From Marmoricola sp. (GTDB lineage: Bacteria > Actinomycetota > Actinomycetes > Propionibacteriales > Nocardioidaceae), in the NCBI GenBank assembly GCA_025965195.1, contig JAOPXK010000129.1, forward strand, positions 1 through 64,000: a stretch of 64,000 bases of DNA. The letters are read 5' to 3'. The notes under the pieces are model-generated. The model had not been told where the DNA came from. It ran no database searches and saw only the letters and a list, made by a program, of their open reading frames with translations. Below are positions 9,507-19,329 of this stretch, one piece after another. Every line of letters starts with the position of its first letter. Positions within the stretch are counted from its first letter, which is position 1. A program made the position numbers and the translations under genes.

Positions 9507-12105
9507 AATTCGAGCGGGGGACCAGGTTGAGGTGGTCGCGGGTTGCGGCCTGCACAGCAGTCTTGCTGGAGACCCAGGGCAGGGTCTCGCCGGCGAGCCA
9601 CAGCTTGGTCTGGTCGGTGTAGTGGGCGGAGAACGCGTGGCCCGAGACCCCGGTCTGGTTGATCCAGCGCGAGTTGTCGAAGTCGGAGAGGTCCACGACC
9701 ATCCGCATCGATGGCGCGGCGGTCACGGCGTACCCCTTGGCCGCGTCCCAGGCCGTCGCATCCACGTTCGAGCCGCCCCCGGCGACGTCGTACGGCCCCC
9801 GGTTGAAGAGCCGCTCGACGACTCCGATCCCGCTGGCGCCGAGCGACTGGTTGGTCAGCTTGAGTTGGTGCAGGGCGCCCCACTGCCACTTGTCGGGGTC
9901 GACCGAGATCCTCCGGACCAGCTCGTCGCGGGCGTCCTGCATCGCCGTGGTGAGAATCGTGTCGCGGTTCTCGATCACACCATCGGTGCGGACGTCGTCC
10001 CACCACGGGCTGTCCGGCTCCTGGAGCAGCTCGCTGACCACGGCCATCCAGCGCTGGCCACCGTCGGGCCAGAGCGACTTCTTGAGCTGGTCCTGGAAGG
10101 TGAGCCGAAGCAGGTTGCTCCACACCGCGTTGAAGTAGGCCGCTGCTGCGGAATCGGCGGGCTGGGTGTAGTCCCAGGTCGCAAGCAGCCGCTGGCCATC
10201 GGCGTAGTACTCCGAGGTCAGCAAGATGTTGAGCAGGTAGGGCACCAGGATCGGCGCCATCGGGTTGCGGGTGTCGTTCTGGATCCTGCTCATCTCGGCG
10301 ACACCGACCGGCTGGTCGCCCACGAAGTCCTTGGTGAGCAGCTGCCGGATCCGCTGGCTCCGGTAGCCCTGGTCCCACGAGTCGGAGAGGAAGTACGGGT
10401 AGTTCGGGCCGGTGACCGCCTGGTTGGCCGTGACGATGAACCCGTCGTCAGGATTCAGCTCGGTGGGGAGGTCCTTGAACGGGACGTACTTCCCTGACCA
10501 GTCGTTCGCGGAGTTCCAGCCCTCCACCGGGTAGTCGCCGCTGCGGTTGCCCTTGCGGATCGGGATCAGTCCCGGCGCCTGGTAGCCGATGTTGCCGTCG
10601 GTGTCGGCGTAGACGAGGTTCTGGCTGGGTACGGCGAACCGGGCAGCCGCCGCCCGGAACTGGGTCCAGTCCTGGGCCCGGTCGAGCAGGAAGATCGCAT
10701 CCGCCGTACGAGACGGAGTCAGCGCGGTCCACTCCAGCGAGACGGCATAGCCGTTGCCACGCGGCGGCGAGCCCGGCAAGGAGCTGGCGTTCGCGCCGAC
10801 GCTCGAGAGCTGGGAGGAGACGTCGGAGACCAGGGGTCCGTGCCCGGTCGCGCGCACCGTGAAGGTCTTCGACTTCCCGCCCGCGACCTTGATCGTCTCG
10901 TCGTGCTCCTTGAGCGGCAGCCACTTGTTGTCGTAGAGGTAGTTCTGGCCCTCGACCTTCTCCAGGTAGAGGTCGGTGACATCGGGGTCGAGATTGGTGA
11001 AACCCCAAGCGATCTTGTCGTTGTGCCCGATCATCACGCCCGGCACTCCGGCGAACGTGAAGCCGCTGACGTCGAACGGGCAGGACTCGTCGACCACCCT
11101 GCAGTGCAGGCCCATCTGGTACCAGATGCCCGGAAGCGACGGACTCAGGTGCGGGTCGTTGGCGAGGAGCGGCTTGCCGCTGACGGTGTGCGCCCCGGAG
11201 ACCACCCAGCTGTTCGAGCCGATGCCGTCACCGCTGCCGAGCAGATCGGGGATGGCCGCGGTGCCGCGCTCGACGGCCTCGAGCGCCTTCATCGCGGCCG
11301 AGCCGAGAGGCGGGCGAGGGTTCGCCCCGGTCGGAGGCGGGGTGGCCGGCTTCCAGTCCATGATCGGCTGGTTCGTCGCGTAGGGGTACGGCGGATACAG
11401 CTCGGCGATCTGGTCCGGTGTCCTGTCCACCGACAGCCGGGCCCGGTCGATCTCGTCGTCCATGTTGCCGCGCAGGTCCCAGGCCATCGCCTTCAGCCAG
11501 GCCAGCGAGTCGACCGGAGTCCAGTCCTCTGGGGTGTAGTTCAGCCCATGGATCGCAAGCAGGGAGTACTCCAGCGACATCTGTGAGATCGAGTGCACGT
11601 GGATGTAGGCGTTCACTCCGGCGCTGTAGGCGTCCAGGTAGCTGCGCGAATCGGGCGAGAGCAGCGCGTACTCCTTCTGGGCGACGTCGCGCCAGCCCAT
11701 CGTCCGGATGTACATGTCCGTGCTGAGCGCCTTCTTGCCGAGCAGTTCACTGAGCCGCCCGGACGTCACGTGTCGGCGGAAGTCCATCTCCCAGAACCGG
11801 TCCTGGGCCTGCACATAGCCCTGGGCGTAGAAGAGGTCGGCGGGCGTGTCGGCGTACACCTGGGCGATGCCGTTGGCATCCCGGTCGACATCGACGGTGC
11901 TGGTGAGGCCGCGCAGCTGGAGCGTGCCCGAGGTCTGCGGCAGCGATCGTCGTACGACGGTGGCGCCGGCCAGGAAGAGCGCGATCATCGCGATGACCAG
12001 CAGGATCACGGAGTAGACCAGCCAGCGACCGCCTGTGGGCCAGTCCCGGAAACGTGTGCGCTCGTCGGCTGCCGGAACGTCGGTGCTCGAGTTCACGGTG
12101 ATCAT
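9505..12105 (-). CDS. Penicillin acylase (amidase S45) family protein
   Basis: DRFWEMDFRRHVTSGRLSE, GSNSWVVSGAHTVSGKPLLANDPHLSPSLPGIWYQ; N-terminal TM segment. Confidence 0.92.
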   Translation of the reverse strand: MITVNSSTDVPAADERTRFRDWPTGGRWLVYSVILLVIAMIALFLAGATVVRRSLPQTSGTLQLRGLTSTVDVDRDANGIAQVYADTPADLFYAQGYVQAQDRFWEMDFRRHVTSGRLSELLGKKALSTDMYIRTMGWRDVAQKEYALLSPDSRSYLDAYSAGVNAYIHVHSISQMSLEYSLLAIHGLNYTPEDWTPVDSLAWLKAMAWDLRGNMDDEIDRARLSVDRTPDQIAELYPPYPYATNQPIMDWKPATPPPTGANPRPPLGSAAMKALEAVERGTAAIPDLLGSGDGIGSNSWVVSGAHTVSGKPLLANDPHLSPSLPGIWYQMGLHCRVVDESCPFDVSGFTFAGVPGVMIGHNDKIAWGFTNLDPDVTDLYLEKVEGQNYLYDNKWLPLKEHDETIKVAGGKSKTFTVRATGHGPLVSDVSSQLSSVGANASSLPGSPPRGNGYAVSLEWTALTPSRTADAIFLLDRAQDWTQFRAAAARFAVPSQNLVYADTDGNIGYQAPGLIPIRKGNRSGDYPVEGWNSANDWSGKYVPFKDLPTELNPDDGFIVTANQAVTGPNYPYFLSDSWDQGYRSQRIRQLLTKDFVGDQPVGVAEMSRIQNDTRNPMAPILVPYLLNILLTSEYYADGQRLLATWDYTQPADSAAAAYFNAVWSNLLRLTFQDQLKKSLWPDGGQRWMAVVSELLQEPDSPWWDDVRTDGVIENRDTILTTAMQDARDELVRRISVDPDKWQWGALHQLKLTNQSLGASGIGVVERLFNRGPYDVAGGGSNVDATAWDAAKGYAVTAAPSMRMVVDLSDFDNSRWINQTGVSGHAFSAHYTDQTKLWLAGETLPWVSSKTAVQAATRDHLNLVPRSN

Positions 12106-12221
12106 CCTTGGGCAGGTCTCCGGCCAGTCACGTTGTCATTGTGCCGTAGGATTGGCAGTCGAAGTCGTTGAGTGCCAGCGGTCTGCCGGGTGGCACCACC
12201 TGTAGTCGTGAAGGAAAACCC

Positions 12222-12545
12222 GTGCCCACCTATCAGTACTCCTGCACCGAGTGCGGCCACTTTTTCGAGGCTGTCCAGAGTTTCAGCGAGGACTCCCTCT
12301 CGGAATGCCCCGAGTGCGGCGGCAAGCTGCGCAAGGTCTTCAACGCCGTCGGCGTGGTCTTCAAGGGCAGCGGCTTCTACCGCAACGACAGCCGCGGCAC
12401 GAGTACGTCGACCAGCCCGGCAGCGTCCGGCGACACCAAGTCGGACGGCAAGTCCGAGGGCAAGTCGGAGGGCAAGTCGGAGGGCAAGTCCGAGACCAAG
12501 ACCGAGTCGAAGCCGGCAGCGAAGACCGAGGCCAAGAGCGCCTGA
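12222..12545 (+). CDS. FmdB-family zinc ribbon protein with Lys-rich repeat tail
   Basis: MPTYQYSCTECGHFFEAVQSFSEDSLSECPECGGKLRKVFNAVGVVFKGSGFYRND; GTG start. Confidence 0.9.
   Translation: MPTYQYSCTECGHFFEAVQSFSEDSLSECPECGGKLRKVFNAVGVVFKGSGFYRNDSRGTSTSTSPAASGDTKSDGKSEGKSEGKSEGKSETKTESKPAAKTEAKSA
12438..12497 (+). repeat. 12-bp tandem repeat encoding KSEG units
   Basis: Five consecutive 12-mers of the type AAGTCGGAGGGC encoding KSDG-KSEG-KSEG-KSEG-KSET. Confidence 0.9.
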
Positions 12546-12650
12546 TCTCCCCCGGGCGCTGAGCCGTTCGAGAGGCTCAGGAACCACGTTCGGCTGCCCC
12601 TGTGGATTCCGGAAGCGGGATCCGGCCCGTCCTGCCTAGCCTCGGTCCTC

Positions 12651-13283
12651 ATGAGATCGCTTCTTGCCCGCCTCCGCCAGGTCCGTTGCCGGATCCTGAT
12701 CCATCGTCGCCCGCTCGCCGCCCTGACGGCAGCCGGCGCTGTGCTCCTCGTCCTCCAGGCTGCCACGGCCCCGCCCGCGCCGACCGTGTCCGTCTGGACG
12801 GCCAGCCGTGACCTGCCCGGGGGCACGGTACTCAGGGTCGCCGACCTCACCCGTACGTCGTACGCCCCTGGCAGCGTTCCGGAGCGGGCCCTCGACTCCC
12901 CCGCCGGCGCCATTGGCCGGACCCTGGCCGCTCCCCTGACCAAGGGTGAACCGCTGACCACGGTTCGCCTGGTGGGGCCGCGGCTGCTCGCCGGCTACCC
13001 CGCCCTGGTCGCAGTGCCGGTGCGGATCACCGATCCTGCCGTGGTCGACCTGATGCGGGTGGGCGACCGGATCACGCTGACGGCCGCGGACCCCCAGGGA
13101 GAGGCTGCCGCACGAACCCTTGCCGAGGATGTGCCGGTGATCGCGCTGCCGCACGCGCAGCCAACCGCACTCGACACCGGCCTTCCCGGCCGGTTGGTCG
13201 TGGTCGGCGTGCGTCCGGAGGTGGCACGAGACCTGACGGCAGCCGGGGTTTCGGGCTATATCTCGGTGATCTGGACCAGTTAA
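12651..13283 (+). CDS. SAF-domain (CpaB/RcpC-like) protein
   Basis: TASRDLPGGTVLRVADLTRTSYAPGSVP..GRTLAAPLTKGEPLT typical SAF pattern after an N-terminal TM. Confidence 0.8.
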   Translation: MRSLLARLRQVRCRILIHRRPLAALTAAGAVLLVLQAATAPPAPTVSVWTASRDLPGGTVLRVADLTRTSYAPGSVPERALDSPAGAIGRTLAAPLTKGEPLTTVRLVGPRLLAGYPALVAVPVRITDPAVVDLMRVGDRITLTAADPQGEAAARTLAEDVPVIALPHAQPTALDTGLPGRLVVVGVRPEVARDLTAAGVSGYISVIWTS

Positions 13284-13341
13284 CCTGCTGGCGACATCAT
13301 CCGCGGCTCCGGACGTCTCGGGGCCTGAGTGAGGAGATTCC

Positions 13342-13704
13342 ATGACCGGCTTCAAGAACTTCGTCCTGCGGGGCAACCTCGTCGAGATCGCCGTCGGCCT
13401 GATCCTGGCCGTTTCCTTCGCCGCGGTCGTCAGTACATTCACCAACGTGCTGCTGCAGGTGATCGCCAAGATCATCGGTCAGAACCCCACCTTCGACTCG
13501 TGGGCGCCGAAGGGGATCGCCCTCGGCACGTTCCTGACGGCAGTCATCGCGTTCCTGATCCTGGCTGCGGTCGTGTACTTCTTCGTGGTGGTTCCGTACA
13601 CCAAGGCCAAGGAGAGGTTCTTCCCGAGCGAGCCCGAGGGGACTCCTGCAGACATCGCGTTGCTCACCGAGATCCGCAACCTGCTCGCCCAGCGCCAAGC
13701 CTGA
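13342..13704 (+). CDS. mscL: Large-conductance mechanosensitive channel
   Basis: GFKNFVLRGNLVEIAVGLILAVSFAAVVSTFTNVLLQ. Confidence 0.93.
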   Translation: MTGFKNFVLRGNLVEIAVGLILAVSFAAVVSTFTNVLLQVIAKIIGQNPTFDSWAPKGIALGTFLTAVIAFLILAAVVYFFVVVPYTKAKERFFPSEPEGTPADIALLTEIRNLLAQRQA

Positions 13705-13768
13705 CGCGGTCTCCAACGCCCCCGGACGTCATACCCGATGGTCGCCCGAGCCGCCGGGAGGTATGACG

Positions 13769-13939
13769 TCAGCCGTGGTGCGGCGGGACCTGGCGCCTGA
13801 GCCAGTCCTCTGCGGCGTCGGTTTCGGGAGTTTTCTCGGCGGCGTCGTCCGAGGTCTGCTCGGGGAGTACGTCGCCGAACACCTCGGCGAGCCGACGCCT
13901 GCGCGCCTCGCGCTCCGCCGGAGTGAGCGGGTCGTTCAT
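13769..13939 (-). CDS. Small 56-aa hypothetical protein (below ORF-track cutoff)
   Basis: Reverse ATG at 13939: MNDPLTPAEREARRRRLAEVFGDVLPEQTSDDAAEKTPETDAAEDWLRRQVPPHHG*. Confidence 0.6.
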   Translation of the reverse strand: MNDPLTPAEREARRRRLAEVFGDVLPEQTSDDAAEKTPETDAAEDWLRRQVPPHHG

Positions 13940-13991
13940 CTAGACACTCGACTCATCCATCGGCTCATCCATTGGCGCGTCGACGGACTCA

Positions 13992-14912
13992 TCAATGGAC
14001 CGCATGGTCGACGGCGACGGTCACGTCGAACCACTCGGAGTCGAACTCCGGCCGGGACGGCCGCCAGCCGGTCTGGGCCTCGAAGTGGTCCGAGGAGATC
14101 CGTAGCGAGCGGGTCAGCGGCTCGATGCGCTGCCCGGACAGGCGCCGCATCATCGGGCCCATGAACGAACCCTGACCACCGGCGCCGGCCGCCTCGGCGA
14201 ACCCCGCGACCAGGTCCTTGCGGAGCACGGGCTCGCTGCCGACGTTGTAGACGCCGCTCGGCGCATGCAGCGCGGCGACCACCGCTGAGCCGAGGTCGTC
14301 GGTGTGCACGAGGTGGGCCCAGCTCTCGGGTCGGCCGATGCCCACGGGCCGGCCGTGCGAGGCGGCGCGCAGCCAGAAGCGGGTCAACGGGTCATCGCCG
14401 AGGATCGAACCGAAGCGGAGGACGACCCCGACGCGCGAGTCACAGGCGTAGTCCTGCACATGCGACTCGCCCACGCAGGAGGGCTCCGTCGACGGCGTGA
14501 TCTCGATCGGGTCCTGCTCGGTGATCCAGTCGTCGCCATGGTCGGCGTACACGAAGCTCACCGATTCCTGCACGACTCGCCGCACGCCGGCCCGGCGGGC
14601 AGCCTCCACGACGTTCGCGACGCCGGTCGTGCGCAGCCGGTCGTGCTCGCGCCAGGAACCCGGGAGGGCGCCGGCATACCCGACAGGCACGTGGGTGGCG
14701 AGGTTGATGACGGCATCGGCGCCCTTGTAGAGATCGGTCAGGCTGTCGACATCGAAGAGGTCGCCGGGAAGGGGCAGCGCGCCCAGCTCGCTGAGCACCT
14801 TGACGTTCTCAGGGTTGCGCGAGAGCGCCACGACCCGATGGCCGGCGTTCACGAGGGCGGGTACCGCGGCACTTCCAATGACGCCGGTCCCCCCGGACAG
14901 GACTACCTTCAC
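13992..14912 (-). CDS. NAD-dependent epimerase/dehydratase family protein
   Basis: MKVVLSGGTGVIGSAAVPALVNAGHRVVALSR nucleotide-binding motif. Confidence 0.85.
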   Translation of the reverse strand: MKVVLSGGTGVIGSAAVPALVNAGHRVVALSRNPENVKVLSELGALPLPGDLFDVDSLTDLYKGADAVINLATHVPVGYAGALPGSWREHDRLRTTGVANVVEAARRAGVRRVVQESVSFVYADHGDDWITEQDPIEITPSTEPSCVGESHVQDYACDSRVGVVLRFGSILGDDPLTRFWLRAASHGRPVGIGRPESWAHLVHTDDLGSAVVAALHAPSGVYNVGSEPVLRKDLVAGFAEAAGAGGQGSFMGPMMRRLSGQRIEPLTRSLRISSDHFEAQTGWRPSRPEFDSEWFDVTVAVDHAVH

Positions 14913-14948
14913 AGCTTGATCGTATAACGAGGAGGTAACGCCCGCCTT

Positions 14949-16451
14949 TTAAAGATGTAGACCAGCCTCTGCAGCCGCCCGGTGGCCGGCGCGCACGGCG
15001 CCGTCCATGTAGCCGGTCCAGTAGGTCGAGGTCTCGGTCCCGGCCCAGTGCACGCGACCGTGCGGCTTGCGGATCCACGGTCCGTACGTCGAGAGCGTGT
15101 TGGGCCCCATGAACGCCACCGGAGCGCCACCGGTCCACTTCTCGTGGGGCCAGTTGTGTTCGACGTACTCGATCGGGTGCAGTGCCTCGTCACCGAACAT
15201 CGCGGCAAAACCCTCGAGCACGTGCTTGCGCCGGTTGGCGACGGACATCGTGCCGTAGGTCCGCCAGGTGCTGCCGCCGACGAACGCGAGGAGCACCCCG
15301 ACCTTGCCGTCCGGCGGGCTGTTGTCGAAGGACGCCCGGACCGCACCCGCGTCGCTGATGCCGAACCCGTTCATGCCGGCCTTGCGCCAGAACGGCGTCT
15401 TGTAGACCGCGTCGCACTTCATCAGGTCGCCCATCGGCATCTGCTCCAGCAGCGTGCGCCTCGGAGCCGGCAGCTGCGGATGCCAGTCGATGCCGAGCAC
15501 CATCGGCGGCGGGCAGGCGACGATCACCCGCTTGGCCCGTACGACGCCCCGGGCGCTGTGCACGAAGCAGTAGCCGTCCCGCTGGGCGATCCGGTGGACG
15601 GGCGCGTTCAGGGCGACCTTGTTGTGCAGCGTTGCCGCCATCCGGAGCGGGATCAGCTGGGAGCCGCCGATGAACCGGGACTCCTGAGCTCCGTCCGCGG
15701 TGTTGGAGTTCCGCTCGAACGTGCCTTTGTTCTTCTCGTCCCCCGAGCAGGCGACGTACCAGAGCACGAAGAGCAGGGAGAGCTCGTCGACGTCGGCGCC
15801 GAACCCCGGTTGGGTCCACGCGAGGATCAGGTTCACCACATCGTGGTTCAGGGTGTTGGCCCGCAGCCAGCTGCCCAGGGTCTGGCTGTCCCACGTCTTC
15901 GCGTTGGGGTGCGCCCACGGCTGGGACACGTCGAGCTCGGCAGCCATCTGGTCGATCCGCAGCTGGACCAGCGCAGCGTCGAGAAGAATCGCCGGGTCGG
16001 GAGGCACCGTGCCGGTGTAGAGCTGGCGCTGGCCCTTGGAGACCGAGACGCTCTGGCCGTCGTTGTACTCCTTGAAGGTCTGTACGCCGAGCTGCTTCGC
16101 CAGCGCCGCGATGTGGTTCTGCGTCGGTCCGATGAACGCTCCGCCGGACTCGATGACCGAGCCGTTGGGCAGCTTGTGGTTGAGCACCCGCCCGCCGACG
16201 CGGTCCCGCGCCTCGAGGACCAGCACCGACTTCTGCTGGTGGTACCTGATGTGGCGAGCGGCCACGAGGCCGGAGATGCCACCGCCCACGACGACGCAGT
16301 CCACCTGCTTCGGCAGCTTGCCGTGCAGCGTGGCGGCCTCCGCTGCCTCCCAGGCCCCTCCGAGTACGCCGGTCAGCAGACCGACCCCGGCACCACCGAG
16401 CACCGCTCGTCGGGTCAGGTGGTCAAAAGGGGACTGCGGAGTCTCGGCCAT
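14949..16451 (-). CDS. Flavin monoamine oxidase family protein, probable Tat substrate
   Basis: TRRAVLGGAGVGLLTG leader; VDCVVVGGGISGLVAARHIRYHQQKSVLVLEARDRVGGR; GRVHWAGTETSTYWTGYMDGAVRAGHRAA. Confidence 0.9.
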   Translation of the reverse strand: MAETPQSPFDHLTRRAVLGGAGVGLLTGVLGGAWEAAEAATLHGKLPKQVDCVVVGGGISGLVAARHIRYHQQKSVLVLEARDRVGGRVLNHKLPNGSVIESGGAFIGPTQNHIAALAKQLGVQTFKEYNDGQSVSVSKGQRQLYTGTVPPDPAILLDAALVQLRIDQMAAELDVSQPWAHPNAKTWDSQTLGSWLRANTLNHDVVNLILAWTQPGFGADVDELSLLFVLWYVACSGDEKNKGTFERNSNTADGAQESRFIGGSQLIPLRMAATLHNKVALNAPVHRIAQRDGYCFVHSARGVVRAKRVIVACPPPMVLGIDWHPQLPAPRRTLLEQMPMGDLMKCDAVYKTPFWRKAGMNGFGISDAGAVRASFDNSPPDGKVGVLLAFVGGSTWRTYGTMSVANRRKHVLEGFAAMFGDEALHPIEYVEHNWPHEKWTGGAPVAFMGPNTLSTYGPWIRKPHGRVHWAGTETSTYWTGYMDGAVRAGHRAAAEAGLHL

Positions 16452-16487
16452 GCAACACCAACGAAGTCGTCCCCGAAAGGCGACGGA

Positions 16488-17636
16488 TCAGGAGCACAGA
16501 CCGTTCTGATGCGCGATGGCGGCCTGCTGCTCGGTCGTCGTGCCTTTGCTGCCCGAGCCCGGCGACTTCGTCCCGGGAGTCGTGGTGCTCGCCTTGACCA
16601 CGTCGTCGTCGAACCTGCCACCGAGGGGCTTGTCGTGCTTGATCCGGTCCCAGAGCTGCGCAGCCTCGGGCTTCCACTCGACCCGGTTGATGTCGGGCGG
16701 ATAGGGCTGCCACGGCACGGTGATGAACTTGATGTTGTCGAGCCCGATGTTCTTCAGCGACGAGCCGAGCGAGGTCAGCTGGCCGAGACTCTTGAACCCG
16801 CTGTCGAGCGCGATCGACTTGGTCAGCGCATCGAGGAAGCTGTAGAGCCGGATCGGGTTGGCCAGTGTGCCGGCCGACATGACCTTCTTGATCATCGCCG
16901 CCACGAAGGTCTGCTGCCGCTTCATCCGGCCGATGTCGGAACCGTCGCCGACGCCGTACCTCTCGCGCACGTAGTTCAGGGCCTGCTCGCCACTGACCTT
17001 GTAGGTGCCGGCGGGCATGTTGATGTTGCCCGTGGGGTCGTTGATCGCCTCCGGAATGCAGACCGTCACACCATGAATCGCATCGACCATGTTGCGGAAG
17101 CCGACGAAGTCGATGACCACGAAGTGGTCGATGTGGATGCCGGTCAGCTGCTCGACGGTGCGGACGGTGCAGAGCGGACCACCGATGGCGTACGCCGCAT
17201 TGAACTGGGTCAGCCCGCCGGGATCGGTGCCCCCGCCCTTCTTGTCACAGGTGGGGCGCTGGACCATCGCATCGCGCGGGAGGCTGACGCCGTAGGCGAA
17301 CTTCCGGTTCGCGGAGATGTGCAACATGATCGTCGTGTCCGAGAGCCCGGGGGTCTGGCCACCGATGCCGACGCCGTTGGCGCCGGCCCGGGTGTCCGAT
17401 CCCATCACCAGGATCGTGAGCGGTTGCTGGGGTCCGCTGACCGGTATCTTCTTCGGCCTGTTACCGAGGTGATTGCCGATCGCGATCGAGTGGATGTTGC
17501 CCTGAAGGTGCTCGTAAGCAAGGAAGAACGCCGTCGACGCGATCACGAGAAGACAGCAGAAACCGATCAGGATGCGTCGCGCCAGCTTGTGTTTTCGGGG
17601 CAGGCGATCCCGGTGGCGTGGCTCTTCCTCGGACAA
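16488..17636 (-). CDS. LytR-CpsA-Psr (LCP) family protein
   Basis: LTILVMGSDTRAG, SDTTIMLHI, SLPRDAMV, KFAYGVSLPRD and YVRERYGVGDGSDIGRMKRQQTFVAAM motifs. Confidence 0.92.
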   Translation of the reverse strand: MSEEEPRHRDRLPRKHKLARRILIGFCCLLVIASTAFFLAYEHLQGNIHSIAIGNHLGNRPKKIPVSGPQQPLTILVMGSDTRAGANGVGIGGQTPGLSDTTIMLHISANRKFAYGVSLPRDAMVQRPTCDKKGGGTDPGGLTQFNAAYAIGGPLCTVRTVEQLTGIHIDHFVVIDFVGFRNMVDAIHGVTVCIPEAINDPTGNINMPAGTYKVSGEQALNYVRERYGVGDGSDIGRMKRQQTFVAAMIKKVMSAGTLANPIRLYSFLDALTKSIALDSGFKSLGQLTSLGSSLKNIGLDNIKFITVPWQPYPPDINRVEWKPEAAQLWDRIKHDKPLGGRFDDDVVKASTTTPGTKSPGSGSKGTTTEQQAAIAHQNGLCS

Positions 17637-17824
17637 GTTCGACCCTCAACTGATGTCTGTCGGGCCCCCGCCCTTTTCCACTGTGACCTCTTATTGTGCG
17701 ACGGGCAGCAGCATGTCCCAAATCGGGCACGGCCGCGAGGTCTCCGGAGGAGGGTGCTCGACGGGGTGGTTCCCGGCCCGGCAGGACGTGCGAAAACCGT
17801 CGGGATGCGCACCGACCGAGCGCC

Positions 17825-18538
17825 TCAGATGCGCTCGTGGCCGCGCGCGGCCCCAACAAGTGCCTCGAACAACCCGTGTTCCGTGCTGACCTCTGGATGC
17901 CACTGCACGGCGATCTGGAACCGGTCACCAGGCGCCTCCATCGCCTCGAGCAGGCCGTCATCGGCCCAGCCGACCGCGTCGAATCCGGGGTGTGTCCGCA
18001 CCGACTGATGATGATGGCAACGAACCAGTGGCCTCGGCGGCAGCGCTCCGGCGAGTCTGCTGGTCGGCGCAACCTGCACTTCCATGTCGCCGTACGCGTC
18101 ACCACCGGGGCTGTGCCGATCGTGGCCCACCAGTTCGGGGACGTGCTGGTCCAGAACTCCGCCGGCGTGCACAGCCATCACCTGCATGCCTCGGCAGACG
18201 CCGAGCGTCGGCAGATCCTGGTTGGCGGCTTCGTCGAGGAGGGCCAGCTCCCAGGCGTCCCTGCCCGGTCGCCAGCGAGTGGTGGTCGGCAACGGCTCGG
18301 CGCCGTACCGCTCGGGCTGGACATCGGCTCCGCCACTGATGACCAGCCCGTCGAGCCGTGCGACGACCGCACGGGCGGCCTCGTCATACGGGAGGGACAT
18401 CGGCAGCAACACCGGCACCCCGCCCACGGCCTCGATGGCCCGGGCATAGTCACTCGGCAACAGGTCTGCGGACGTGTCCCAGACACCCCACTGCGCCCGT
18501 TCGCGGTAGGCGCTCAGCCCGATCAGCGGTCGGTTCAC
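17825..18538 (-). CDS. Gamma-glutamyl-gamma-aminobutyrate hydrolase (PuuD)-like, class I GATase fold
   Basis: RPLIGLSAYRERA..LLPMSLPYD..GLVISGGADVQPERYG..LGVCRGMQVMAV; GTG start overlapping the SDR stop (GTGA). Confidence 0.9.
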   Translation of the reverse strand: MNRPLIGLSAYRERAQWGVWDTSADLLPSDYARAIEAVGGVPVLLPMSLPYDEAARAVVARLDGLVISGGADVQPERYGAEPLPTTTRWRPGRDAWELALLDEAANQDLPTLGVCRGMQVMAVHAGGVLDQHVPELVGHDRHSPGGDAYGDMEVQVAPTSRLAGALPPRPLVRCHHHQSVRTHPGFDAVGWADDGLLEAMEAPGDRFQIAVQWHPEVSTEHGLFEALVGAARGHERI

Positions 18539-19302
18539 AGCGGCGTGACGTAAGCGCCAGAGATGCCTCCGTCGACCAGGAACGTGGAGGCCGTGATGAA
18601 GGACGACTCGTCGGAAGCAAGGAAGAGGACGGCGTTGGCGATCTCGGCAGGCTCTGCGAAACGGCCAACGGGCACGTGCACCAGTCGCCGGGCGGCGCGC
18701 TCGGGGTCGTTGGCGAACAGCTCCTGCAAGAGCGGCGTGTTCACGGGACCCGGACACAGGGCATTCACCCGAACGCCCTCACGCGCGAACTGCACCCCGA
18801 GCTCGCGTGACATGGACAGCACACCACCCTTCGAGGCGGAGTAGGAGATCTGCGAGGTGGCCGCTCCCATTACTGCGACGAACGACGCCGTATTGATGAT
18901 CGACCCGCTCTTCTGGTCGATCATGTAGGGCAGCGCCGCCTTGCAACACAGATAGACGCTGGTCAGGTTGACCTCCTGAACCCGGCGCCAGGCGTCCAGA
19001 TCGGTGTCCAGGATCGAAGCATCCTCGGGGGGTGAGATGCCGGCGTTGTTGAACGCGATGTCCACCGACCCGTAGGTGTCCTTGGCTGTCTTGAAGAGCG
19101 TGTCGACCTGTTCCTTGTCGGCGACATCGGTATGCACATAGCTGCCGCCGACCTCGGCGGCGATCTCTGCTCCGCGCGCGTCGTCGAGGTCGCCGATGAC
19201 GACGTTCGCGCCTTCTTCGGCGAAGCGACGGACCGTCGCGAGACCGATGCCGGAGCAGCCACCGGTGATGACGGCGGTCTTGCCCTCGATGCGTCCTGCC
19301 AT
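18535..19302 (-). CDS. Short-chain dehydrogenase/reductase
   Basis: GKTAVITGGCSGIGLATVRRFAEEGANVV, NNAG, YSASKGG, NALCPGPV. Confidence 0.92.
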   Translation of the reverse strand: MAGRIEGKTAVITGGCSGIGLATVRRFAEEGANVVIGDLDDARGAEIAAEVGGSYVHTDVADKEQVDTLFKTAKDTYGSVDIAFNNAGISPPEDASILDTDLDAWRRVQEVNLTSVYLCCKAALPYMIDQKSGSIINTASFVAVMGAATSQISYSASKGGVLSMSRELGVQFAREGVRVNALCPGPVNTPLLQELFANDPERAARRLVHVPVGRFAEPAEIANAVLFLASDESSFITASTFLVDGGISGAYVTPL

Positions 19303-19329
19303 TTTGTCTTGCTCCTCTTGGTGAAGTGG

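Noticed and set aside
14982-18008. 1008-aa plus-strand ORF opposite monoamine oxidase and LCP genes
   Set aside because: Antisense shadow ORF; repetitive VDR/HRR composition, while the minus strand encodes clear family motifs.
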